This document shows, one piece after another, positions 1 to 5,069 of a DNA stretch of 9,434 nucleotides (its first letter is position 1; every line of letters begins with the position of its first letter). Source of the stretch: JBPCMN01 sp013695115 (GTDB lineage Bacteria; Actinomycetota; Acidimicrobiia; IMCC26256; JACDBD01); contig JBPCMN010000040.1 in the NCBI GenBank assembly GCA_051002235.1, positions 1 through 9,434 on the forward strand. The letters are read 5' to 3'. Under the pieces are notes generated by a model, which saw nothing but the letters and a program-made list of their open reading frames with translations, did no database searches and was not told where the DNA came from. The position numbers and the translations under genes are program-made.

Positions 1-2
1 CT

Positions 3-74
3 GGAAGTGCCTCCTGTAGCTCAGGATGATGTGGCTTCGAACACCGTCATCGTCCCTGCTCAGGAGGCACTTTC
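3..74. repeat. Long imperfect palindrome at the window edge
   Basis: Arms AAGTGCCTCCTG (5-16) and CAGGAGGCACTT (61-72) are perfect 12-bp reverse complements. A G·T wobble (4/73) and a G-C pair (3/74) extend them to 14. The 44-nt interior can fold further: CAGG 22-25 with CCTG 55-58, or GATGA 25-29 with TCATC 47-51, around a TTCGAA centre. The whole block could form a long hairpin in DNA or RNA. It lies about 120 bp beyond the ftsH-like stop codon. It could be an end of a mobile element cut by the window edge, a small structured RNA, or a second terminator. I recognise no family. The inverted repeat is certain; its function is not. Confidence 0.6.
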
Positions 75-136
75 CGCGGATACCGCGCTACCTCACAACC
101 CGTTCAATCGGTGGATCGAGGCTAAGGCGAGCGACC

Positions 137-159
137 GCGGCGCAGGTATCCTGCGCCGC
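137..159 (-). terminator. GC hairpin, probable terminator of the ftsH-like operon
   Basis: GCGGCGCAGG (137-146) and CCTGCGCCGC (150-159) form a perfect 10-bp stem closed by a TAT loop, 37 bp past the ftsH-like stop codon on the minus strand. No T-run follows on either strand, so this would be a U-less, actinobacterial-style terminator or an RNA 3'-end stabiliser. A smaller hairpin (CGCGG-ATA-CCGCG, 75-87) lies further downstream. No gene is supported in bases 1-196; the short reading frames there have no start with a ribosome binding site and no recognisable product. Confidence 0.5.
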
Positions 160-196
160 AGCGAGCCGGGCCCGAGCGGCCTGAGCGGAGAGCTAG

Positions 197-2584
197 TTAA
201 GACGGCGCGTCCGGGCCCCGGGCGTCGCGGGGGTTGAGGACGGGCTCGCGCTCGGGTTCGCCCCGGCGGTGGCCGTTGAGTTGGGGCAGCGGGACCTCGA
301 CCTTGGCGTGGCCCTTGTGGGCGGCGACCACGAGCTCGTGGTACGCCTCGGCCTCGGCCGCGAACTCCTTGGTGTGGTACTCGCGGCCGTCGAGGAGCGG
401 CCCCTGCTCACCCTCGATGATGGCCTTCACGTCGTCGCCGGTGACCGTCTTGGTGGTCTCGAGTGCGTGTGCCACCGCCAGCACCTCGAAGCGGTTGTCC
501 TCGATGAGCCGCTCGGTCTGCTCGAGCAGCTCGCCGAGCTTCTCCTCGATGCGCTCACCGAGGTTGGACTTGAGCAGCTCGTTCTCCTTCTCGTCGGGTG
601 CGCCCGGCCGGCCGCCGCCCCCGATGCCAACCCGGTGGGTAACGCCGTGGGAGGTGACGCTCGACCCCATGCCCCAGTAGCCCTCCATGAGGGTGGCGAT
701 CTGGGTCGCGCTCTCGAGGTCGCCGGACACGCCCGAGGAGCTGTCGCCGTCGAAGAACATCTTCTCGCCCACGAGCGACGCCAGGCTCACCATCACGTCG
801 GCCTCGTACTCGGTGCGCCACCGGGTGAACTGGTCCTCGGGCGGGATGGAGCTGACCAACCCGAGGTAGTTGCCGCCCTTCTCGATGGTGGCGATGTCGA
901 TCACGAGGTGCTGACGCACCCGGTAGGCCGCCACCGCGTGGCAGGCCTCGTGGACCGCGGTGGCGTGGCGCTCGCGCTCGATGTACTCGACGTCCTCGGG
1001 CGGACCGAGGTCCTTGAGCTGCTTCGCCTTCACCACGTCGCGCCAGCTGATCGTGGCGCGTCCGTCGCGGATGGCGGTGATGAGCGACTCGTTGACGAGG
1101 TCCTTGATCGTGGCCCCGGTGGCGTAGGGCGTGATGGTGGCGAGCTTCTCGATGTCGTCGTCGGTGAGGTCGTGGCTGACCTTGTCGAAGTAGCCGTGGT
1201 AGGTGCGGACCCGTCCCACCTTCGAGGGGTAGCCGACCTTGTAGATGCGGTCGATGCGGCCCGGCCGCAACAAAGCCTCGTCGAGCGCCTGGGGCATGTT
1301 CGTCGCCATCATCACGAGGATGCGGTACTTCGGCGGCGGCTTGGGCCGCATGCCGAGGGCGCGCCGCACGTGGCGGTTGATGAAGCCGCGAGGCTTCTTC
1401 AACCCCGAGAGCTCGCTGAGCAACGCCTGGAGGGTGCCCTGGCCGCCGCCACCACCTGCCATGCCGCCCATGAACACCCGGTCGCGGATCCGACGCGGCG
1501 GCTCGTCGGTCACGCTCGGAGCGAGGCCGGCACGCAGCAGTGTCGCAGTCGTCTCCTCGGAGAGGTACGAGAGCCCGTTGCACGCCGGGGTGGTCGACCA
1601 CGGGCTCGCGCCCGCCGCCCCGCCGAACGGCCCCGGTTGCATGGCGCCGCGGTTGCCGAGCGAGTCGGCTTCGTCGAAGAACACGATCACGCCGCCGTAC
1701 TTCAGGGCCAGGCGTCGCAGCTTCCGGAAGAGCCCTTTCACCTTGAGCAGCCCGACGCCCATGAACATCGCGATGAAGGCGCCGGGGTCGACGAAGACGT
1801 AGGGCTTGCCCGTCTCCCCGGCGGCGGCTTCGGCCATGAGCGTCTTGCCCGTCCCCGGCGGGCCCCACAGCAGGATGCCGCCGGGCACGTACCCGCCCTT
1901 GTCTTCGATTGCCTCGGGGTTCTCGAGGAAGATCATGTTCTCCTTGACCTTCTCGACCACCGCGTCCTGGCCCCACACGTCGGCGAAGCGGGTCCGTACG
2001 TCGTCGGGGTAGTACACGTCGATGCCGCCCCGCGAGAGGAACCAGAACAGCCCGATGAACTGGATCATCACGAAGAAGAACCCGAAGATCAGCTGGAAGA
2101 TCAGCGGCAGCGCGTCGTAGATCCGCTTCGGGAGCTCGAAGATGGCCAGCGCGGGCGAGACGTCGAAGAGCGTCCCGAGCACGAGCGACAGGACGACCAG
2201 GAAGATCAGCAGCTTGACGACCCGCGCGAGCCGGTACCGCGTCCACGGGTTGATCCGATCGCCGCGCCGGTTCAGGCCGCCGAAGATCTTCTCCGACCAG
2301 AGCCGGTGGTACCAGGCCCAGCGTTCGGCGACGAAGTAGTGGAGCTGGCGGGCGAGCTCGATGCCGCCGAGCAGGAAGATCCAGCGCTTCGAGCGCCAGG
2401 TGTCGTTGACCGCGTCGTAGTAGGGCAGGAGCGGGTTGTCCGCCATCTGCGCCCACACGAAGAAGAAGAACAGCCCGGTGAGCAGGAGCAGGAACTTGAC
2501 CCGGTCCCAGAGGGCGAGGGGCTTGCGGGTGGTCCGTTCGTCGTCGCGGGGACGGCTCACGAACTCGGTCGGCTGGATGCTCAT
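197..2584 (-). CDS. FtsH-like membrane AAA+ zinc metalloprotease (M41), divergent
   Basis: Membrane-anchored ATP-dependent protease of 795 aa that should unfold and degrade membrane and regulatory proteins. Order of parts: hydrophobic segments near residues 31-46, 68-85 (weak), 122-140 and 158-183; AAA+ module with Walker A GPPGTGKT (241-248), pore-loop motif MFMGVG (273-278), Walker B VIVFFDEAD (299-307), sensor-1 Asn429 and second-region-of-homology arginines 440/443/446; M41 peptidase with zinc motif HEACH (545-549) and likely third ligand Asp622 in GDLESAT. All catalytic residues are present. Three oddities stand out. The usual FtsH periplasmic domain between two membrane spans is absent, replaced by an apparent four-span anchor with a basic cytoplasmic loop. 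About 70 extra residues, Gly- and Pro-rich, lie between Walker B and sensor 1. The zinc motif has Cys where FtsH usually has Gly. The start ATG is one base after the upstream lipoprotein stop and has a good Shine-Dalgarno. The gene is a divergent FtsH paralogue; I cannot tell whether a canonical ftsH exists elsewhere in the genome. Confidence 0.9.
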   Translation of the reverse strand: MSIQPTEFVSRPRDDERTTRKPLALWDRVKFLLLLTGLFFFFVWAQMADNPLLPYYDAVNDTWRSKRWIFLLGGIELARQLHYFVAERWAWYHRLWSEKIFGGLNRRGDRINPWTRYRLARVVKLLIFLVVLSLVLGTLFDVSPALAIFELPKRIYDALPLIFQLIFGFFFVMIQFIGLFWFLSRGGIDVYYPDDVRTRFADVWGQDAVVEKVKENMIFLENPEAIEDKGGYVPGGILLWGPPGTGKTLMAEAAAGETGKPYVFVDPGAFIAMFMGVGLLKVKGLFRKLRRLALKYGGVIVFFDEADSLGNRGAMQPGPFGGAAGASPWSTTPACNGLSYLSEETTATLLRAGLAPSVTDEPPRRIRDRVFMGGMAGGGGGQGTLQALLSELSGLKKPRGFINRHVRRALGMRPKPPPKYRILVMMATNMPQALDEALLRPGRIDRIYKVGYPSKVGRVRTYHGYFDKVSHDLTDDDIEKLATITPYATGATIKDLVNESLITAIRDGRATISWRDVVKAKQLKDLGPPEDVEYIERERHATAVHEACHAVAAYRVRQHLVIDIATIEKGGNYLGLVSSIPPEDQFTRWRTEYEADVMVSLASLVGEKMFFDGDSSSGVSGDLESATQIATLMEGYWGMGSSVTSHGVTHRVGIGGGGRPGAPDEKENELLKSNLGERIEEKLGELLEQTERLIEDNRFEVLAVAHALETTKTVTGDDVKAIIEGEQGPLLDGREYHTKEFAAEAEAYHELVVAAHKGHAKVEVPLPQLNGHRRGEPEREPVLNPRDARGPDAPS

Positions 2585-2585
2585 C

Positions 2586-3275
2586 TCAGCGGTCCTTCAC
2601 CGTCCAAGACTCCACCACGTCGTCGATGGTGCCCTTGTTGTCCTCGTAGCAGCGGACGCTGCAGCTGACGAGAAGCACGTACAGCGTCTCGGTCCGCTCG
2701 TCGACCAGCGCGGTCTGGTTGAACGTCGCGAACCTTCGGTCGCCGGGCTCGAGGGTACCGGTTTGGATCAGTGCCGGGACCCGGGCGTCGATGTTGAACA
2801 CGAACTGGACGCCCCGCACCCCCTCCTCGTGGATCTCCTTGCCGTCCACCAGCTCGACCAGGGACGAGTCGAAGTCGGAGACCTCGTCGATGGGGAAGAT
2901 GAGGTTGCGCAGCCGCCCCATGGAGACCGTGTCCCGGGCCTCGGGTCCGAGCTGGATGATCTGGGCCTGCCCGTTGGGGTGCTTGGTCACGAGCTCGCCC
3001 AGGTGGTTGAGGGTGGGACTGGGAGCGGCGTCGAAGAACACCTGCCAGCCGCCCTCGCGCGTCTCTTCCACCTCGAGCGGCGAGAGCTCGTCCTCCTGGA
3101 AGTCGAGGATGGCGTCCTCGTCGTACAGCTCCCAGTCGGTCGGGATCTTGAAGTAGAGGCCCTCCGACGAGTTCTTCACGTACTGCTGGCCCGAGGGGGC
3201 GCACGCCGCCATGACGAGGGCTGCGACCAGACCGGTCACGACGCCGGTGAGGACCCGGCCCCGGGGAGTGGCCAT
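2586..3275 (-). CDS. Predicted lipoprotein, possible PsbP/DcrB-like fold
   Basis: A 229-aa exported lipoprotein of unknown function. The N-terminus is a signal peptide (basic MATPRGR, then hydrophobic residues 9-24) with a lipobox ending in MAAC. Cys25 would be lipidated, anchoring the protein to the outer face of the membrane. The mature part starts with YFKIPTDWELYD and ends with a strand-rich stretch (ETLYVLLVSC, then ESWTV). This order resembles the PsbP/Mog1/DcrB-like proteins; that is inferred from pattern, not from a family match. Cys205 and Cys209 could form a small disulphide loop. The ATG at 3275 was chosen because the frame continues upstream to 3848 only by running through the tRNA gene and antisense to yajQ. 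No clear Shine-Dalgarno precedes it. Its stop is one base before the ftsH-like start, so the pair are cotranscribed and probably work together, perhaps with the lipoprotein as an extracytoplasmic adaptor (inference). Confidence 0.85.
   Translation of the reverse strand: MATPRGRVLTGVVTGLVAALVMAACAPSGQQYVKNSSEGLYFKIPTDWELYDEDAILDFQEDELSPLEVEETREGGWQVFFDAAPSPTLNHLGELVTKHPNGQAQIIQLGPEARDTVSMGRLRNLIFPIDEVSDFDSSLVELVDGKEIHEEGVRGVQFVFNIDARVPALIQTGTLEPGDRRFATFNQTALVDERTETLYVLLVSCSVRCYEDNKGTIDDVVESWTVKDR
2593..2598 (-). promoter_or_regulatory. Ribosome binding site of the ftsH-like gene
   Basis: GAAGGA on the minus strand lies 8 nt before the ATG at 2584, inside the last codons of the lipoprotein gene. 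Together with the stop/start arrangement TGA-G-ATG it fixes the start and implies translational coupling. Confidence 0.65.
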
Positions 3276-3280
3276 GCCCC

Positions 3281-3286
3281 AGTATC
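3281..3286 (-). promoter_or_regulatory. Candidate -10 element, possible leaderless start of the lipoprotein-ftsH operon
   Basis: GATACT on the minus strand (4 of 6 matches to TATAAT) lies so that transcription would begin at or next to the A of the lipoprotein ATG. That gene also lacks a clear ribosome binding site, so a leaderless mRNA, common in actinobacteria, is possible. No convincing -35 is visible. Weak evidence. Confidence 0.25.
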
Positions 3287-3317
3287 GGTCAGATCGGGGG
3301 CTGGTGGAATCGCGGGA

Positions 3318-3341
3318 CGGCCCGCCGGTGATGGCGGGCCG
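3318..3341 (-). terminator. Hairpin downstream of tRNA-Tyr
   Basis: CGGCCCGCC (3318-3326) and GGCGGGCCG (3333-3341) form a perfect 9-bp stem with a 6-nt loop. It begins 13 nt after the mature tRNA 3' end and lies upstream of the lipoprotein gene. No T-run follows, so it is either a U-less terminator or a processing signal. It would separate tRNA transcription from the lipoprotein-ftsH operon. Confidence 0.5.
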
Positions 3342-3353
3342 GAGGGGAGCGGG

Positions 3354-3434
3354 TGGGCCGGGCTGGATTCGAACCAGCGTAGCTTTCGCAGCAACTTTAC
3401 AGGCTGCCCCCTTTGGCCACTCGGGTACCGACCC
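3354..3434 (-). tRNA. tRNA-Tyr (anticodon GTA)
   Basis: A complete cloverleaf can be drawn on the minus strand. The acceptor GGGTCGG (3434-3428) pairs with CCGGCCC (3361-3355), with one U·G pair. The D arm is CCCGAGTGGCCAAAGGG. The anticodon stem GCAGC/GTTGC has loop CTGTAAA, placing anticodon GTA at 3400-3398. A 12-nt variable region follows with a short GC-GAAA-GC stem. The T arm is GCTGG-TTCGAAT-CCAGC and the discriminator is A at 3354. The extended variable region and the D-arm sequence are typical of bacterial tRNA-Tyr. The 3' CCA is not encoded: the genome reads CCC after the discriminator, so the CCA must be added by nucleotidyltransferase. Nothing suggests a pseudogene. Confidence 0.93.
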
Positions 3435-3489
3435 GCAACGCGTACGATACCAGCCGCGTTTCGTAGTTCTTCGTGTTCCGGAGGCGTGC
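3435..3489. promoter_or_regulatory. Divergent spacer between tRNA-Tyr and yajQ
   Basis: This 55-nt gap must hold the start signals of both a minus-strand tRNA and a plus-strand gene. Two -10-like hexamers overlap here: TATCGT on the minus strand (3449-3444), 9 nt before the tRNA, and TACGAT on the plus strand (3443-3448). Neither has a good -35 at the right distance, so the promoter calls are tentative. Confidence 0.3.
3480..3484 (+). promoter_or_regulatory. Ribosome binding site of yajQ
   Basis: GGAGG with a 5-nt spacer before ATG 3490. It decides the start: the reading frame is open from 3211, but those codons run antisense through the tRNA-Tyr gene. Confidence 0.7.
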
Positions 3490-3978
3490 ATGCCCAGCTT
3501 CGACGTGGTGTCCGAGGTCGACATGCAGGAGGTCCGCAACGCCGTCGACCAGGCGGCGCGCGAGGTGGGCACGCGCTTCGACTTCAAGGACACCGGCAGC
3601 AGCATCGAGCTCAGTGAGAAGTCGATCGAGTTACACACCGCCAGCGCGGAGCGCCTGCGCGCCCTCACGCAGGTGCTCGAGGAGAAGCTGGTGCGGCGCA
3701 AGGTGTCGCTGAAGGCGCTCGAGTACGGGAAGGTGGAGGAGGCGGCCAAGGGCACCGTGCGCCAGACCGTCTCGCTCACCGTCGGCATCAGCGACGAGAA
3801 GGCCCGGGCCATCGGCAAGTTCGTGAAGGGCATGGGCCTCAAGGGCATCCAACACCAGGTGCAGGGTCAGCAGCTGCGGGTGACCGGCAAGAAGCGGGAC
3901 GACCTCCAGACCGTCATCGCCACGCTCAAGGAGCAGGACTTCGGCATCCCGCTCCAGTTCACCAACTTCCGGGACTGA
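3490..3978 (+). CDS. yajQ: YajQ family nucleotide-binding protein
   Basis: A 162-aa cytoplasmic protein of the YajQ (UPF0234) family. Members bind nucleotides and RNA; the Xanthomonas homologue is a cyclic-di-GMP effector that acts through a transcription factor. The match is clear over the full length. It starts MPSFDVVSEVD, has ARNAVD-like NAVDQAAREV and a RFDFKD segment, carries the family C-terminal block RVTGKKRDDLQ, and ends FTNFRD. Length is normal (E. coli YajQ is 163 aa). The ATG at 3490 has a strong Shine-Dalgarno and begins at the conserved MPSFD. The gene is transcribed divergently from tRNA-Tyr. Its stop codon is directly followed by the left repeat of the AbiEi/DUF559 unit, so any native terminator has been displaced or is provided by that repeat. 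Whether this member binds c-di-GMP cannot be judged from sequence alone. Confidence 0.93.
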   Translation: MPSFDVVSEVDMQEVRNAVDQAAREVGTRFDFKDTGSSIELSEKSIELHTASAERLRALTQVLEEKLVRRKVSLKALEYGKVEEAAKGTVRQTVSLTVGISDEKARAIGKFVKGMGLKGIQHQVQGQQLRVTGKKRDDLQTVIATLKEQDFGIPLQFTNFRD

Positions 3979-4021
3979 CCCCCGTTCTGGAGAGTGTGGC
4001 TCGCGGAATCCGAGGGTCACG
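3979..4021 (+). repeat. Left terminal inverted repeat
   Basis: Begins CCCCCGTTCTGGAGA and ends GGGTCACG. It matches the reverse complement of 5019-5061 with 9 mismatches and no gaps. Shared blocks are TTCTGGAGA, GCTCGCG, TCCG and GGTCACG. Similarity stops abruptly at the yajQ stop codon on the outer side. The arm itself can form only a weak hairpin (CTCG 4000-4003 with CGAG 4011-4014). That hairpin is not preserved in the other arm, which argues for a DNA-level repeat rather than an RNA structure. Confidence 0.75.
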
Positions 4022-4079
4022 CCCTCCACAGCAGCAGGATCGCCGGTAACCGTCACACCCGGGCGCTGGACTCGCGCCC

Positions 4080-5006
4080 GTGACCGCCCGAACCGTCGAC
4101 CGCGCCGTTGCGGCGCTGGCGCAACGTCAGCGCAGTGTCTTTTCGCGTGCCCAAGCCCTGGACTGCGGGGCCAACGACGGCATGATCTCGCGCCGACAGG
4201 CCAGCGGCACGTGGCTCGACAAGGCCGAGGGCGTCTACGGCTTCCCGGGCGTTCCCCGGTCCTGGGAACAGGACCTATGGGTGGCTTGCCTCGCCTCCAC
4301 TGCCGGACCGATCGTCTCGCACGAATCCGCCGCGGCGCTGCACCGGTTGGCGACGTTCAAGCCGGGTCCAGTGGTCGTCACTGTTCCGCACGGCGACAGT
4401 CGAGTGGCACGAGTGGCGACGGTCCACCAGTCTCGCAACCTGCCGGCCGACCATCTCATGGAAATCGATGGCCTCACCGTCACCAACGTCCCGCGGACGA
4501 GCGTTGATCTCGCCATGGTCTGTCGGCGCTCCCGGCTGGAGTATGTCCTCGATCAGAGCGTGGCCGACGGAAAGACGAGCTACGACGAGATCGCTGCCGT
4601 GTTCGACGTCGTTGCCGGGCGCGGCCGGAAGGGTTCGCGGCTCTTGCGAGGGCTACTCGCCGATCGCCTACCCGGCTACGTGCCCCCGTCCACCCGTTTG
4701 GAAGCGCTTCTCCTACGGGTGCTCAGCCGTGGTGGGTTGCGCCCCGTTCTGCAGTACCCGCTTCCGGGCCGAGAGCGCCCAGAGGGCACCGTCGACGCGG
4801 CGTATCCGGACGTGCGTCTGCTCATCGAGGCGGACAGCCGCCGCTACCACACCCGCGTCCGCGACTTCGCGGTCGACCGCGAGCGCGACAACCTGGCGAT
4901 GCTCGCGGGCTGGCGAGTGCTGCGCTTCACCTGGGACGACCTCACGAAGCGGCCGGACGGGGTGATCGATTGCGTCGCTCGCGCCCTCCGACAGCTGGCC
5001 GCATGA
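4080..5006 (+). CDS. AbiEi-like domain / DUF559 nuclease-fold protein
   Basis: A 308-aa protein of a type common in actinobacteria. Residues about 8-55 form the N-terminal helix-turn-helix of AbiEi-type proteins (type IV antitoxin family), seen in VFSRAQALDCGAND and the following GTWLDKAEGVYGFPG. Residues 65-175 fit the rest of the AbiEi region (SHESAAALHRL, then TVTNVPRTSVDLA). Residues 203-305 are a DUF559 domain of the Vsr/PD-(D/E)XK nuclease fold: Glu208 in STRLEALL, Asp239 in TVDAAYPD, Glu250 and Asp252 in LIEADSRRYH, then the signature RERDNLAMLAGWRVLRFTWDD. The acidic residues expected for metal binding are present, so DNA cleavage is plausible but unproven. No AbiEii-type toxin gene is adjacent, so this is not a standard AbiE pair. 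The GTG start at 4080 is the first in frame and matches the usual N-terminus, but has no clear Shine-Dalgarno. The gene is enclosed by inverted repeats and is the only gene between convergent neighbours. Confidence 0.85.
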   Translation: MTARTVDRAVAALAQRQRSVFSRAQALDCGANDGMISRRQASGTWLDKAEGVYGFPGVPRSWEQDLWVACLASTAGPIVSHESAAALHRLATFKPGPVVVTVPHGDSRVARVATVHQSRNLPADHLMEIDGLTVTNVPRTSVDLAMVCRRSRLEYVLDQSVADGKTSYDEIAAVFDVVAGRGRKGSRLLRGLLADRLPGYVPPSTRLEALLLRVLSRGGLRPVLQYPLPGRERPEGTVDAAYPDVRLLIEADSRRYHTRVRDFAVDRERDNLAMLAGWRVLRFTWDDLTKRPDGVIDCVARALRQLAA

Positions 5007-5018
5007 ACCTTCGGAAAT

Positions 5019-5061
5019 CGTGACCAGCGGAATGCGCGAGCGACGATCTCCAGAATGGTGG
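5019..5061 (-). repeat. Right terminal inverted repeat
   Basis: Read on the minus strand it begins CCACCATTCTGGAGA and ends GGTCACG, mirroring 3979-4021. It starts 12 bases after the stop codon of the AbiEi/DUF559 gene and ends 8 bases short of the htpX stop codon. Similarity does not continue into either neighbour. Confidence 0.75.
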
Positions 5062-5069
5062 GAGCCGGG

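Larger units (their letters stand above)
3979..5061 (+). mobile_element. TIR-bounded single-gene unit carrying an AbiEi/DUF559 gene
   Basis: A 1,083-bp block lies between the convergent genes yajQ and htpX, bounded by imperfect inverted repeats (3979-4021 and 5019-5061; 34 of 43 positions match, including a run of 9 in TTCTGGAGA). The only gene inside encodes an AbiEi-like domain fused to a DUF559 nuclease. No transposase is present. The ends fit tightly: the left repeat starts at the base after the yajQ stop, and the right one ends 8 bases before the htpX stop. No convincing target-site duplication is visible; GA borders both sides, which is too short to count. The inside gene uses less GC-biased codons than its neighbours. 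Calling it mobile is inference. It could be a non-autonomous element moved in trans, or a relic. Confidence 0.5.

Noticed and set aside
7..237. Small plus-strand frame of 76 codons
   Set aside because: Its GTG start lies inside the palindrome arm with no ribosome binding site, and its end overlaps the ftsH-like gene antisense. No recognisable product.
545..549. Suspected broken zinc motif in the FtsH-like protein (residues 545-549, HEACH)
   Set aside because: HEACH still satisfies HEXXH; only the usual Gly is replaced by Cys, and the third ligand Asp622 is present. The coordinates here are protein residues.
269..2668. 799-codon open frame on the plus strand
   Set aside because: It runs antisense along the whole ftsH-like gene. 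Its product is low-complexity (rich in Leu, Val, Glu, Arg, Gly) with no domain, as expected for a GC-rich shadow frame.
3211..3489. Upstream extension of the yajQ frame
   Set aside because: It crosses the tRNA gene antisense. The conserved family start MPSFD and a strong Shine-Dalgarno are at 3490.
3276..3848. Upstream extension of the lipoprotein frame
   Set aside because: It passes through the tRNA-Tyr gene and antisense to yajQ. The signal peptide begins at the ATG at 3275.
3979..5061. The flanking inverted repeats as AbiEi autoregulatory operators or two ordinary terminators
   Set aside because: The right copy lies after the stop codon, where an operator is not needed. The mismatches between copies are not compensatory for a shared hairpin, so terminal repeats fit better.
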